Notes: generated by a model not told the origin, from the letters alone. A stretch of DNA of 64,000 nucleotides from Neoasaia chiangmaiensis (GCF_002005465.1 NZ_CP014691.1:1798001-1862000), one strand, 5' to 3'. Counted from the stretch's first letter, positions 7,995-16,212 are shown. A program made the numbers and translations.

Positions 7995-8644
7995 CGGGCG
8001 GCCCCCTCCTGAATGCTCGCTTCCGGCGCCGCGCTGGGACGGCGGCCGAACACCATGCCGAACAGGGTCGACGGCACGAGCAGGGCGAGCGCGATGTGAA
8101 TGACGAGAAAGGCGACGATCAGCGTCATCATCGCGAAATGAATGCGGCGGGCGATATCGTAACCGCCGAACAGCCATGTCAGCCATCCAAGCTGCACCGG
8201 CTTCCAGATGGACAGCCCGCTTGCAACAGTCAGCAGGGCGACAATCAGCACGCCGGTATAAAGCAGCCGCTGGACAGCGTTGTAATGACCGGCGGCATGG
8301 GACAGCCTGAAGCGCAGCGCCTGCGCCATATCACGACCGATGGCGCGCGGGCCGACGGGCCGCAGATCGCGGCGGAAATGCCCCGACAGCACGCCATACC
8401 CCATGTAAACGACACCGGCAGCCATCAGCACCCACATCGCCGCGAAATGCCAGGCGATCCCGCCGCCCAGCCAGCCACCCAACGTGGCCCAGGCCGGGAA
8501 TTCGAAAGGCAGGATGGGCGAGGCATTATAGATCTGCCAGCCACTGCCGATCATGGCGAGCATCGACAATGCGCCGATCCAGTGGGTGATGCGAATAACG
8601 GGCGATGGCGTGCGACGCGGTCGCACGCGGCGTGATGAGAGCAT
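7991..8644 (-). CDS. Cytochrome b561-type membrane electron donor to the YedY-like reductase
   Basis: A protein of 217 residues with four or five membrane helices (WIGALSMLAMIGSGWQIY, FAAMWVLMAAGVVYMGYGVL, LLYTGVLIVALLTVASGLSI, HFAMMTLIVAFLVIHIALAL) and His residues suited to two b hemes (near 21, 66, 169 and 183). It looks like a Ni/Fe-hydrogenase-type cytochrome b561 rather than the ferric-reductase-like MsrQ. It should carry quinol electrons to the molybdoenzyme encoded immediately downstream, with which it shares an ATGA overlap. A sigma-F-type promoter (8714-8689) lies about 45 bases upstream. The product is equivalent in place and kind to YedZ1 of the hypochlorite response. Confidence 0.82.
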   Translation of the reverse strand: MLSSRRVRPRRTPSPVIRITHWIGALSMLAMIGSGWQIYNASPILPFEFPAWATLGGWLGGGIAWHFAAMWVLMAAGVVYMGYGVLSGHFRRDLRPVGPRAIGRDMAQALRFRLSHAAGHYNAVQRLLYTGVLIVALLTVASGLSIWKPVQLGWLTWLFGGYDIARRIHFAMMTLIVAFLVIHIALALLVPSTLFGMVFGRRPSAAPEASIQEGAAR

Positions 8645-8688
8645 GTCCGGACTTTCCGACTGAATGGTCAGGCGTTGATGCGGATGCG

Positions 8689-8714
8689 TTCGTCGGTCAG
8701 GCGCGAAAGGTTAC
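8689..8714 (-). promoter_or_regulatory. SigF-type promoter for the cytochrome b and msrP operon
   Basis: Minus strand GTAACC (8714-8709), 16 bases, CGAA (8692-8689). It is divergent from the next promoter with 46 bases between them, so both operons can be switched on together. The expected transcript start is about 35-40 bases before ATG 8644. Confidence 0.78.
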
Positions 8715-8760
8715 AGTTTCCGCCATCTCCTGACGGAAATAAAAAATTCTTCTTGCCCGC

Positions 8761-8786
8761 GTAACCGGACAGGGAATTTTCGCGAA
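8761..8786 (+). promoter_or_regulatory. SigF-type promoter for msrB-msrA-sigF-nrsF
   Basis: GTAACC at 8761-8766, 16 bases, CGAA at 8783-8786; the gene start follows at 8823. Because the sigma factor gene lies in this operon, the site implies positive autoregulation. Confidence 0.78.
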
Positions 8787-8822
8787 GAACGCTGTGACAA
8801 CCCAAAACAAGGGGGACACAAC

Positions 8823-9284
8823 ATGACATCCCGCCGCCAGTTCTTTCTTGCCGCCGTTGCCATGGCGGCATTCGGCCGCGCACGGGCCACCGGGCATTAT
8901 CCCGTCACGCATACCGACGCCGAATGGCACCGCCTGCTGACGCCCGCGCAATACAATGTGCTGCGCGAGGCAGGCACCGAAATGCCGTATTCGAGCCCAT
9001 TGCTGACTGAGCATCGCCCCGGCCGCTTCGCCTGTGCCGGATGCGACACGGCAGCCTTCGACGCCCGCACGAAGTTCGACAGCGGCACCGGCTGGCCGAG
9101 TTTCGACAGCGCCCTGCCGCACGCCGTGCAGGAACGTGGCGATGACAGCCTGGGCATGGAACGCACGGAGGTGCGGTGCGCGACCTGCGGCAGTCATCTC
9201 GGCCACGTGTTCGATGACGGACCGCAGCCAACGGGCCTGCGCTACTGCATGAACGGCGTGGCACTCTCGTTCCATACGGCCTGA
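8823..9284 (+). CDS. msrB: Exported peptide-methionine (R)-S-oxide reductase MsrB
   Basis: A protein of 153 residues that reduces the R form of methionine sulfoxide. It opens with a Tat-like leader (SRRQFFLAAVAMAAFGRARA), so it should act outside the cytoplasm. Zinc ligands are the CAGC (71, 74) and CATC (119, 122) pairs; GTGWPSF and the catalytic Cys142 in RYCMNG are present. GGGGG lies seven bases before the ATG. It is the first gene of the operon driven by the promoter at 8761, and msrA follows after 13 bases. An exported MsrB next to an exported MsrA covers both sulfoxide isomers. Confidence 0.93.
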   Translation: MTSRRQFFLAAVAMAAFGRARATGHYPVTHTDAEWHRLLTPAQYNVLREAGTEMPYSSPLLTEHRPGRFACAGCDTAAFDARTKFDSGTGWPSFDSALPHAVQERGDDSLGMERTEVRCATCGSHLGHVFDDGPQPTGLRYCMNGVALSFHTA

Positions 9285-9297
9285 AGGAGCTGAAATC

Positions 9298-10005
9298 ATG
9301 ACACGATCAGGACTTTTCGGCGTTTCCCTGATGGCGCTGACCACATTCGGCGCCGCCTGCCACACGGCAATGGGCGAACCCGGTCCCCATATTCTTCCGG
9401 CACCCGTCCTGGCGGAACCGGCACCCGCGACGCACCATGCCAGCGCCGTCTTCGCGGGTGGCTGCTTCTGGGGCGTGCAGAGCGTGTTCGAACATATCCG
9501 TGGCGTGACCGCGACCCGCGCGGGTTTCGACGGCGGCGCGCGCGACACGGCGGATTATGAAACCGTCAGCAGCGGCGATACGGGACACGCAGAATCGGTC
9601 GAAGTCGATTTCGATCCGACGCAGGTCAGCTACGGCACGCTGATGCGCATCTTCTTTTCCGTCGCCCTCGACCCGACACAGGTGAACCGCCAGTTCCCGG
9701 ATGACGGCACGCAATATCGCTCCGTGCTCTATACCCGCTCCACCGAACAGGCACGGGAAGCGCACGCCTATATCGCACAGCTCGACGCGGCGCATGTCTT
9801 CGCGCGGCCCATCGCAACGCAGGTGACGCCGGATCATGGATTCTACCCGGCCGAGGCGGATCACCAAAATTTCGCGGCCCGCTATCCGGATCACCCATAT
9901 ATCGCTACATATGACGCACCACGGATCGAGGCGCTGCACGCGTTGTTCGCATCGTCCTGGCGCCCGCAGCCTGTGCTGACGCTGGCCGACGATGGCGGGA
10001 GCTGA
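9298..10005 (+). CDS. msrA: Exported peptide-methionine (S)-S-oxide reductase MsrA
   Basis: A protein of 235 residues. A hydrophobic leader (LFGVSLMALTTFGAACH) is followed by a Pro/Ala linker and the MsrA core beginning VFAGGCFWGV, with catalytic Cys56. HAESVEVDFDP, QYRSVLYT and FYPAEADHQNF are family motifs. Total length exceeds the cytosolic form because of the leader. The leader may end in a lipid-modified Cys21, although the -3 residue does not fit well. It sits between msrB (13 bases) and the sigma factor gene (29 bases). The reducing partner for a periplasmic MsrA is not evident in the window. Confidence 0.93.
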   Translation: MTRSGLFGVSLMALTTFGAACHTAMGEPGPHILPAPVLAEPAPATHHASAVFAGGCFWGVQSVFEHIRGVTATRAGFDGGARDTADYETVSSGDTGHAESVEVDFDPTQVSYGTLMRIFFSVALDPTQVNRQFPDDGTQYRSVLYTRSTEQAREAHAYIAQLDAAHVFARPIATQVTPDHGFYPAEADHQNFAARYPDHPYIATYDAPRIEALHALFASSWRPQPVLTLADDGGS

Positions 10006-10034
10006 CTCCCGCCGTAACCAGGGATGGAGGGTTC

Positions 10035-10565
10035 GTGACGGAAGCGGATTGGAGCCGCTGGATGGCAGCGGCTCAGGCCGGCGATGCCGATGCCTATCGC
10101 CGCGTGCTCGCCGAGGCGCAGGCATGGCTGAGACGCTTCTTTCTCCGGCGCCTGCCGCCATCCATGGTTGACGACGCCGTGCAGGACACGCTGCTGGCCG
10201 TTCACGAGAAACGGCATACATTCAATCCGTCCCAGAAGTTCGGTCCCTGGATCGCCGCAATCGCCCGATACAAATGGATCGACCGGTTGCGGGCCACCAG
10301 CCGGGTGGACGATGCACCGCTCGACGACGACCTGCCGGTGCAGGATCATGAGGAGCAGGTGACGACGGCCCATGCGCTGGAGCGCCTGCTCGGACAGCTG
10401 AAGCCCGCGCAGGCGGAAACCATCCGCCTCGTCAAGCTGCGCGGATTGAGTATCGAGGAGGCGGCACGCCAGACGGGACAGTCCGCCACGCTGGTCAAGG
10501 TCAACATTCATCGCGGTCTGAACCGCATGAATGCTTTAGTAATGCGAGGTAGTGATGTCGACTGA
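10035..10565 (+). CDS. sigF: ECF RNA polymerase sigma factor, SigF type
   Basis: A protein of 176 residues with sigma region 2 (DDAVQDTLLAVHEKRHTF, FGPWIAAIARYKWIDRLR) and region 4 (LKPAQAETIRLVKLRGLSIE, then a helix-turn-helix ending NIHRGLNRM). The start is GTG 10035 with GGAGG five bases upstream. The 3' end overlaps the DUF1109 gene, as in known sigF-nrsF pairs. The three GTAACC-N16-CGAA promoters nearby are the expected targets, including its own operon. In Caulobacter and Azospira this sigma factor answers oxidative stress, metals or hypochlorite through its membrane anti-sigma partner. Confidence 0.88.
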   Translation: MTEADWSRWMAAAQAGDADAYRRVLAEAQAWLRRFFLRRLPPSMVDDAVQDTLLAVHEKRHTFNPSQKFGPWIAAIARYKWIDRLRATSRVDDAPLDDDLPVQDHEEQVTTAHALERLLGQLKPAQAETIRLVKLRGLSIEEAARQTGQSATLVKVNIHRGLNRMNALVMRGSDVD

Positions 10566-11196
10566 TCCCTTGATCGATCGGCTCGCGACCGGCCTGCGTC
10601 CCGTCAGACGGCGGACGCCGTGGCGGGACGCGACGATCCTGCTGGCGCTGGGCGCGATCGAGATCGTCTTCGTGCTGAAGCTGGGCCTGATGCGTCCGGA
10701 TATGCCGCACGCCATGGGAATGCCGAGCTTCTGGTGGAAGGCCGTGAGCCTGGCCGTGATCGCCGCCGTCGGCGGGACGACGGCGCTCCTGTCCCTCGAT
10801 CCCACACGCTCACCACGACGGGGTCTGCGCATCGTGGGCATGCTCGCCCTCGCGGCGCTCGCGCTCGGCTGGCTGGTGGATGTGCTTCAGGCCGGTCCCG
10901 CCGTGCTCTGGCAGCGGCTCGATCCGACGCACGGCATCGTCTGCGCACGGAAAATCGTGGAATTATCCCTGCCGGCGGTGCTGGCACTCGGCCTGTTCGC
11001 GCGGCGCGGCGCACCGGTGGATGCGCGCGGCACGGCCTGGGCAGTGGGCATCGCCGCCGCGGCCTTTGGCGCGCTGGCCTTCGTGCTGGCCTGTCCGTTC
11101 GACGACCCGCTTTATGTCGCCGTCTGGTATTCGGCGGCCTGCGGCGTCGTGACACTCGTGACACGTCTGGTCCTGCCGCCACTGACCCGCTGGTAG
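10555..11196 (+). CDS. nrsF: NrsF-type membrane anti-sigma factor (DUF1109)
   Basis: A protein of 213 residues with six predicted membrane helices. A short cytosolic N-terminus (MSTDPLIDRLATGLRPVRRR) should hold the sigma factor. Two conserved cysteines stand in GIVC (130) and LACPFDDPLY (180); in NrsF such cysteines are linked to signal sensing. ATG 10555 is preferred over GTG 10552 because GAGG is well placed; either way it overlaps the sigF stop by about ten bases, giving coupled synthesis. It would keep SigF inactive until oxidants or metals modify it. Confidence 0.88.
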   Translation: MSTDPLIDRLATGLRPVRRRTPWRDATILLALGAIEIVFVLKLGLMRPDMPHAMGMPSFWWKAVSLAVIAAVGGTTALLSLDPTRSPRRGLRIVGMLALAALALGWLVDVLQAGPAVLWQRLDPTHGIVCARKIVELSLPAVLALGLFARRGAPVDARGTAWAVGIAAAAFGALAFVLACPFDDPLYVAVWYSAACGVVTLVTRLVLPPLTRW

Positions 11197-11204
11197 GGTG
11201 AACA

Positions 11205-11228
11205 CCGCCATCCGGATCCGGATGGCGG
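11205..11228. terminator. Bidirectional hairpin between nrsF and yghU
   Basis: A perfect 24-base palindrome with arms CCGCCATCCGGA and TCCGGATGGCGG lies between two convergent genes. The T run on either side is weak (GGTTTT on + about ten bases later), so this is a likely but not ideal terminator. Confidence 0.5.
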
Positions 11229-11266
11229 CCGAGGGCCGGTTTTCAGCGGGACCGGTCCACGAAACA

Positions 11267-12142
11267 TCAGCCTTGGGCAAGCCGGTCCTGCGTTTTCGTC
11301 TCGAAGTCGGACGCATCATGGCGTTCGTGCAGCTGGCCTGACGGCTCGCCGACCATACGGTTGACCATTCGACCACGCCGCACGGCCGGGCGTTCGAGCA
11401 GCCGGTCCGCCCAGGCCCGGACATGCGGATAGTCCTGTACATTCAGGAACGTGGCGGCATCGTTATACATCCAGCCTTCCACGAGGCCGCCATACCATGG
11501 GAAGATCGCCATATCGGCAATCGTGTAATCATCGCCTGCGATGAACGGGCTTTCGGCAAGCCGTCGGTTGAGAACGTCGAGCTGACGTTTGGCCTCCATG
11601 GTGAAGCGGTTAATCGCGTATTCGATTTTCTCCGGCGCATAGGCATAAAAATGCCCGAAGCCGCCGCCGATATACGGACCGCTTCCAACCTGCCAGAACA
11701 GCCAGTTGAGACACGCCGTTCGACCCACGATATCCTTCGGCAGGAACGCATCGAATTTCTCGGCAAGATACAGCAGGATGGAGCCGGATTCGAACACATT
11801 CAGCGGCCTGTCCAGACTATGATCCACGAGCGCCGGAATCTTGGAATTCGGATTCACGTCGGTAAAACCGGAACCGAACTGATCGCCCTCCCCGATGCGG
11901 ATCAGCCACGCATCATACTCGGCGCCCGCATGACCCGCCGCCAGCAGCTCTTCCAGCATGATCGTGACCTTCACGCCGTTCGGCGTCCCCAGCGAATAGA
12001 GCTGGAGCGGATGGCGACCGACAGGAAGCGCCTTCTCATGCGTGGGGCCTGCGACCGGGCGGTTGATGCTGGCGAATGCGCCACCATTCTGGGCATTCCA
12101 TGTCCAGACCGGCGGCGGCATATAGGTGTTCGATGAAGACAT
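11267..12142 (-). CDS. yghU: YghU-like glutathione S-transferase / disulfide-bond reductase
   Basis: A protein of 291 residues, the length usual for YghU. It has the N-terminal extension before the thioredoxin fold, then LYSLGTPNGVKVTIMLEELL, the glutathione-site DVNPNSKIPALVDHS and ESGSILLYLAEKF, and a helical C-terminal domain (DYTIADMAIFPWYGG). YghU proteins bind two glutathione molecules and reduce organic hydroperoxides and disulfides. It is the last gene of a minus-strand run that starts near 17.1 kb, 18 bases after another GST gene. It converges with the SigF operon, with a hairpin between. Confidence 0.85.
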   Translation of the reverse strand: MSSSNTYMPPPVWTWNAQNGGAFASINRPVAGPTHEKALPVGRHPLQLYSLGTPNGVKVTIMLEELLAAGHAGAEYDAWLIRIGEGDQFGSGFTDVNPNSKIPALVDHSLDRPLNVFESGSILLYLAEKFDAFLPKDIVGRTACLNWLFWQVGSGPYIGGGFGHFYAYAPEKIEYAINRFTMEAKRQLDVLNRRLAESPFIAGDDYTIADMAIFPWYGGLVEGWMYNDAATFLNVQDYPHVRAWADRLLERPAVRRGRMVNRMVGEPSGQLHERHDASDFETKTQDRLAQG

Positions 12143-12160
12143 GTAACGGACCTTTCGCGA

Positions 12161-12859
12161 TTATGCCGGGAAATTCGAAGGATAGAGCGCGCGCAGCGCT
12201 TGCTCGTCCATCTCGCTCTTGAAGGTATGGGTGGCCATGAGGGCGCGGGCACGGGCAACGGCCGGACGTGCGTTCACAAGGTTCATGAAGCGCACCAGAT
12301 TAGGCCAGGGTGCCAACGGTGTGTCTGACCCTTTCATCACGCGCGGCGCGCGGTCGAGCCAGCCCCATGCCGACATATCGGCGATGGTATAATCCTCACC
12401 GACGACGAAGGCGCGGCCTTCCAGATGGTCGTTCAGCACCTGATAATGCCGCTCTATCTCCCGCCGGTAGCGGTTGACGGCATAATCGAGCCCGCCGGGC
12501 GCGGCATACTGGAAATGCACGGCCTGACCGGAAAACGGGCCGAGGCCGGTGCCCAGAAACATCAGCCAGGACAGGAGCTCCGGACGGTCGGCATCGGTGC
12601 CGAGGAACCGACCCGTCTTTTCAGCCAGATAAAGAAGAATGGCCGTGGAATCGAAGACGCGCGCCTCATGGCCGCCGGGGCCGTCCGTATCGACGATGGC
12701 CGGAAGCTTGCCGTTCGGATTGATCCTGCGGAAAGCCGGCGCGTGCTGCTCCCCCTTGCTGGTATCGATCGGCACGGCTTCATAGGGAAGTCCGGCCTCC
12801 TCCAGGAACAGCGCGATTTTCGCGGGGTTCGGTGTCGGGTGGTAATAGAAGCGGATCAT
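12161..12859 (-). CDS. Glutathione S-transferase family protein
   Basis: A protein of 232 residues with an N-terminal thioredoxin fold (MIRFYYHPTPNPAKIALFLE, INPNGKLPAIVD, FDSTAILLYLAEKT) and a helical C-terminal domain (VVGEDYTIADMSAWGWLDRA). It resembles the GST branch with Asn or Ser as the catalytic residue. ATG 12859 is chosen because AGGA precedes it and the domain begins at once; a longer in-frame start at 12898 has no ribosome site. It probably conjugates or reduces electrophiles. Gaps of 18 bases to yghU and about 165 bases to the upstream SDR gene suggest one transcript. Confidence 0.85.
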   Translation of the reverse strand: MIRFYYHPTPNPAKIALFLEEAGLPYEAVPIDTSKGEQHAPAFRRINPNGKLPAIVDTDGPGGHEARVFDSTAILLYLAEKTGRFLGTDADRPELLSWLMFLGTGLGPFSGQAVHFQYAAPGGLDYAVNRYRREIERHYQVLNDHLEGRAFVVGEDYTIADMSAWGWLDRAPRVMKGSDTPLAPWPNLVRFMNLVNARPAVARARALMATHTFKSEMDEQALRALYPSNFPA

Positions 12860-13024
12860 GGGCGTCCATCCTTTCGATATGTCGGCCGGGATACTCATGG
12901 TGGGAAAAATGACGACTGTTGTGGAGAAGACCGGTGCGGGACCGGCGTTTCATTCAGCCGCAGGGATCGTTCCCGCAGGACGAGCATTACCCCGTCAGAG
13001 GCCGGATCGGGCGCCAGCGCCACC

Positions 13025-13735
13025 TCAGGCTCTTCCGATCGAAGCGCCACCGTCGATATGCAGGGTCTGCCCCGTCATGAACGATGCGTCTTCCGACAGC
13101 ACGAACGCGATCGCCGCCGCCACTTCCTCCGGTCTTCCGAACCGCTTCATGGGGACGCCCGACAGATAGCGTTTTTCACCATCGCTGCCGGGCATGTTGT
13201 TGGCGCGAAACAGTTCGGTCTCCGTCGGACCAGGAGCGACGGTGTTGACCGTGATCCCGGTCGTGGCAAGTTCGAGGGCCCACCCCCGCGAAAAACTGAT
13301 CAGTGCCGACTTCGCCGCGGCATAGGCGGTCCGTTGCACGGCCCCAAGGGCTGTCAGGCTGGATATGTTGACGATGCGTCCCCAGCCACGCGCCTTCATC
13401 CCCGGCAGAAAGGCCTGGGCCGTCAGGACAGCCGGGTGAAGATTGACCCGCATGACCTCGTCGAGAGCGGACAAGGAAACCTCTTCAAGATATTGCGCTC
13501 TGACGAGGCCGACGTTGTTGACGACACCATCGACATCGTACCGCTCCGCGAGCTCGGCGCACAGGCGTGCCGTTGCATCGCTATCGGCAAGATCCGCCTG
13601 CACAAGGGTGCCAGGAAAGCCATCCGTGCGATTGCGCGCCAGGCCGATGACGCGATGGCCCTGCTTCGCCAGATTATGCGCCAGAGCAAGACCGATGCCC
13701 TTGCTGGCGCCGGTAATCAGAAAGGTTCGTTGCAT
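13025..13735 (-). CDS. Short-chain dehydrogenase/reductase
   Basis: A protein of 236 residues, a classical SDR with the cofactor motif TGASKGIGLAL, NNVG, the catalytic Ser in NISS, the Tyr-Lys pair YAAAKSAL and the tail ASFMTGQTLHIDGG. It will reduce a carbonyl or oxidise an alcohol with NAD(P)H; the substrate is unknown. Beside an old yellow enzyme and GSTs it may reduce reactive aldehydes or ketones. It lies 93 bases downstream of the carboxymuconolactone decarboxylase-like gene on the same strand. Confidence 0.85.
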   Translation of the reverse strand: MQRTFLITGASKGIGLALAHNLAKQGHRVIGLARNRTDGFPGTLVQADLADSDATARLCAELAERYDVDGVVNNVGLVRAQYLEEVSLSALDEVMRVNLHPAVLTAQAFLPGMKARGWGRIVNISSLTALGAVQRTAYAAAKSALISFSRGWALELATTGITVNTVAPGPTETELFRANNMPGSDGEKRYLSGVPMKRFGRPEEVAAAIAFVLSEDASFMTGQTLHIDGGASIGRA

Positions 13736-13828
13736 TGTCAGGTCTCCGGGATTGGGCGGGAGGCGGCGAAAAAGAGATCGCAGACCAGGTCACGTCGCGT
13801 TTCGACGCCTGCGGTCCCCTGCCTTTTT

Positions 13829-14245
13829 TCAGAGGAGGCCGCGATGTCCGGCGTAACCGGCCGTCTTGTCCAGGCCGCGCTCTGCGATGATCGTCGTTGC
13901 GATCGGCAAAACGCTCGAAATCGCCGGAAAGCCGACATAAGGGAGCATCTGGATCAGCGCTTCCTCGATCTCGCGAAGCGGCATGCCATGATCGAGCGCG
14001 AAATTCATATGCAGGCCGAATTCATGCGGCTGTCGCAGCGCCACCATGACCGTCATGGTGATGAGACTTCTGCGCGCCTGATCCAGGCCATCGCGCGTCC
14101 AGATATCGCCAAAAACGTGATCGATGGCGTATCCGGCAATATCGGCCCCGAACGTGTTGGACGCGGCGGCGGCGGCAAGCCGCTCGGACGGCGCAGCCCC
14201 CATCAGGGCGCGTGTTGCCGCATTGCCTTTTTCTCTCGGTGTCAT
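13829..14245 (-). CDS. Carboxymuconolactone decarboxylase-family protein
   Basis: A protein of 138 residues containing the PF02627-type helices (GDIWTRDGLDQARRSLITMT, LRQPHEFGLHMNFALDHG, EIEEALIQMLPYVGFPA). This branch (YurZ/PcaC-like) lacks the CxxC of AhpD: His and Glu remain but no cysteine pair is visible. ATG 14245 has GGGAG seven bases upstream; an in-frame upstream start has no such site. The function may be a ring-opening decarboxylase or a stress protein of unknown activity. It lies between the peroxiredoxin-like and SDR genes. Confidence 0.78.
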   Translation of the reverse strand: MTPREKGNAATRALMGAAPSERLAAAAASNTFGADIAGYAIDHVFGDIWTRDGLDQARRSLITMTVMVALRQPHEFGLHMNFALDHGMPLREIEEALIQMLPYVGFPAISSVLPIATTIIAERGLDKTAGYAGHRGLL

Positions 14246-14335
14246 CGTCTGTCTCCCATTTTGCAAAGCCTCTTTCCACGGCACCTGACGTGCGCCGGGC
14301 CGAAGCGATCGCTCGAACCGACCCGGCGCGCCGGA

Positions 14336-15010
14336 TCAGGCCGTGACGCTCGCCGCCTTGCGCAGGGCCGGCAGCATGTCTTCTGGCTCCGGGCGGCGGG
14401 TATAGTCCGGGTTGACCTCGGCATAGAGAATCACACTGTCCTGACCGATCACGAAGCGGCCCGGCATCGGCAAGGTCCAGCTGTCGTCACCGTTGAAGCC
14501 CGGCAGATCGTTCTTCAGGTTCCGGTAGAGTTCGACGAGATAATCCGGCAGCGCGAAACGCAGGCCGAATTTTGCGGCCACATCGTTATGCGTGTCCGAC
14601 AGGATCGGGAAATCAAGCGCGTTCTGGCGCACCGACTTGCGGCTGTTGACCGCCGTCTGCGGCGAGATGGCGATCAGGTTCGCGCCAAGTTCGCGGAACG
14701 ACGGCAGCGCGGCTTCGAGCGCCTGTAGTTCCATGTTGCAGTAAGGGCACCAGACTCCGCGATAGAAACTCACGACCAGCGGGCCCTTCGCCAGAAGATC
14801 GGCGGAGGAAACGGGATTGCCTTCCGGATCGTTCAGCGTGAAACCCGGGGCCCTGTCACCGGCCTTGAGCGCCTTCTCGGCAGCACCGGCGGCAATCAGT
14901 TCGGCAGTGGCACGGTGCATCACCTCGATGACCGCATGCGGCACGTTATAGGGCGGCTTGCCGGCTTCGAAATCGGCCTTGAAAGCATCGAGTTTTGCCT
15001 GAAGTGACAT
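14336..15010 (-). CDS. Peroxiredoxin-like protein (AhpC/TSA, thioredoxin fold)
   Basis: A protein of 224 residues with about 50 helical residues at the N-terminus, then FTLNDPEGNPVSSADLLAKG and PLVVSFYRGVWCPYCNMEL, the active pair being Cys88 and Cys91. It resembles the AhpC/TSA branch often placed beside old yellow enzymes and GSTs, and is likely to reduce peroxides. It lies below the palindrome at 15096-15112, which may be a second regulated entry point in the cluster, and about 90 bases above the CMD gene. Confidence 0.85.
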   Translation of the reverse strand: MSLQAKLDAFKADFEAGKPPYNVPHAVIEVMHRATAELIAAGAAEKALKAGDRAPGFTLNDPEGNPVSSADLLAKGPLVVSFYRGVWCPYCNMELQALEAALPSFRELGANLIAISPQTAVNSRKSVRQNALDFPILSDTHNDVAAKFGLRFALPDYLVELYRNLKNDLPGFNGDDSWTLPMPGRFVIGQDSVILYAEVNPDYTRRPEPEDMLPALRKAASVTA

Positions 15011-15095
15011 GGTCGTTTCCTTTGTCAGTCGTTGCGATATGCTTGAGATAGAGCGGTCTGCTGCATGGGGGATGACGGCTCGGACGACTATCGGT

Positions 15096-15112
15096 CATTC
15101 CGGGCCGGAATG
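15096..15112. promoter_or_regulatory. Palindromic site CATTCC-N5-GGAATG, candidate LysR box
   Basis: CATTCCGGGCCGGAATG lies in the gap between the old yellow enzyme gene and the peroxiredoxin-like gene, about 85 bases above the latter. It contains the T-N11-A spacing of LysR boxes and shares both outer arms with the palindrome at 17123-17139 in front of the LysR gene. Confidence 0.5.
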
Positions 15113-15117
15113 GGGTC

Positions 15118-16212
15118 TCAACCCACGGATTCAAGCGCCGGATAATCGGTGTAGCCATGCGCATCGCCGCCGTAGAAGGTCGAACGGTCATACGGGTTCA
15201 GCGGCAGATTGCGTCGCAGACGCGCCGGCAGATCGGGGTTGCTGATGAACGCCCGCCCGAAAGCGACGGCATCGGCGTCGCCCGCCCGGATGATCGCCTC
15301 GGCACTGGCGCCATCGAAACCGCCGGCGGCGATGAGCGTGCCGCTGAACGCACCGCGCAAATGCCGGGCCGCGACCGCATCGCTCTCGGCGATCAGTTCC
15401 GTGCCCTTGATGCGCGGCTCGACGACGTGGAGATAGGCGATGCCCATTTCGTCCAGCTTCTCCGCGACATAGCCGAAGGTCTCCTGCGGGTTGCTGTCGG
15501 ACATCGAACCGTAAGTGCCGCTTGGGCTCAGCCGCACGCCGACACGGTCCGCACCCCACACATCGATGGCCGCCTGCGTCACTTCCAGCAGGAAGCGCGC
15601 GCGGTTTTCGATCGGGCCGCCATATTCATCGGTGCGGTGGTTGGTGCCGTCCTGCAAAAACTGGTCGGGCAGGTAACCATTCGCACCGTGGATTTCCACA
15701 CCGTCGAAACCGGCCGCTTTCGCACGCGCCGCGCCCTGGCGGAACTGCTCGATCACGCCGGGAATTTCATGAAGCGCCAGCGCACGCGGCATCGAGAACG
15801 GCGCCGGCCCGTTCGGCGTGTAGGCATCGCCTTCCGCCTGGATGGCGGAGGGGGCCACGGGCGCGCCACCGTCCGGCTGAAGATCGCGGTGGGACTGCCG
15901 TCCGACATGCCAGAGCTGCATGACGATCCTGCCGCCGCCGGCATGCACGGCGTCGGTCACCGTGCGCCAGCCCTCGATCTGCGCATCGTCGTAAATGCCG
16001 GGCGCCCCGGCATAACCATATCCCTCCCGCGCGACAGGCGTGGCTTCGGACACGATGAGGCCACCATGCGATGTGCGCTGGGTGTAGTATTCGCGCATGA
16101 GCGCACCGGCCTTGTCACCGGGTTCCGAACGCATGCGGGTGAGCGGCGCCATGACGACCCGATGGTCGAGCGACAGCGCACCTGCCCTGAAAGGCGTGAA
16201 AAGCATGGACAT
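15118..16212 (-). CDS. Old yellow enzyme family alkene reductase (NemA-like)
   Basis: A protein of 364 residues, a normal length for this FMN TIM barrel. Motifs include PLTRMRS near the start, GYGYAGAPGIY, LWHVGRQSH, the substrate-binding pair in EIHGANGYLPDQFLQDGTN, and the phosphate-binding AAGGFDGASA and VAFGRAFISNPDLP. It uses NADPH to reduce activated C=C bonds in quinones, maleimides and nitro compounds. ATG 16212 is fixed by AGGAAA upstream. The stop of the adjacent GST gene lies 25 bases away on the same strand, so they form an operon. NemA of E. coli is likewise controlled by an electrophile and hypochlorite sensor. Confidence 0.92.
   Translation of the reverse strand: MSMLFTPFRAGALSLDHRVVMAPLTRMRSEPGDKAGALMREYYTQRTSHGGLIVSEATPVAREGYGYAGAPGIYDDAQIEGWRTVTDAVHAGGGRIVMQLWHVGRQSHRDLQPDGGAPVAPSAIQAEGDAYTPNGPAPFSMPRALALHEIPGVIEQFRQGAARAKAAGFDGVEIHGANGYLPDQFLQDGTNHRTDEYGGPIENRARFLLEVTQAAIDVWGADRVGVRLSPSGTYGSMSDSNPQETFGYVAEKLDEMGIAYLHVVEPRIKGTELIAESDAVAARHLRGAFSGTLIAAGGFDGASAEAIIRAGDADAVAFGRAFISNPDLPARLRRNLPLNPYDRSTFYGGDAHGYTDYPALESVG

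Noticed and set aside
10014-10039. GTAACC just ahead of sigF as a fourth SigF promoter
   Set aside because: The position after 16 bases reads TGAC, not CGAA, and it overlaps the sigF start.
12425-14728. 767-residue open frame on the + strand
   Set aside because: It runs across four well-supported minus-strand genes and their gaps and shows no domain.
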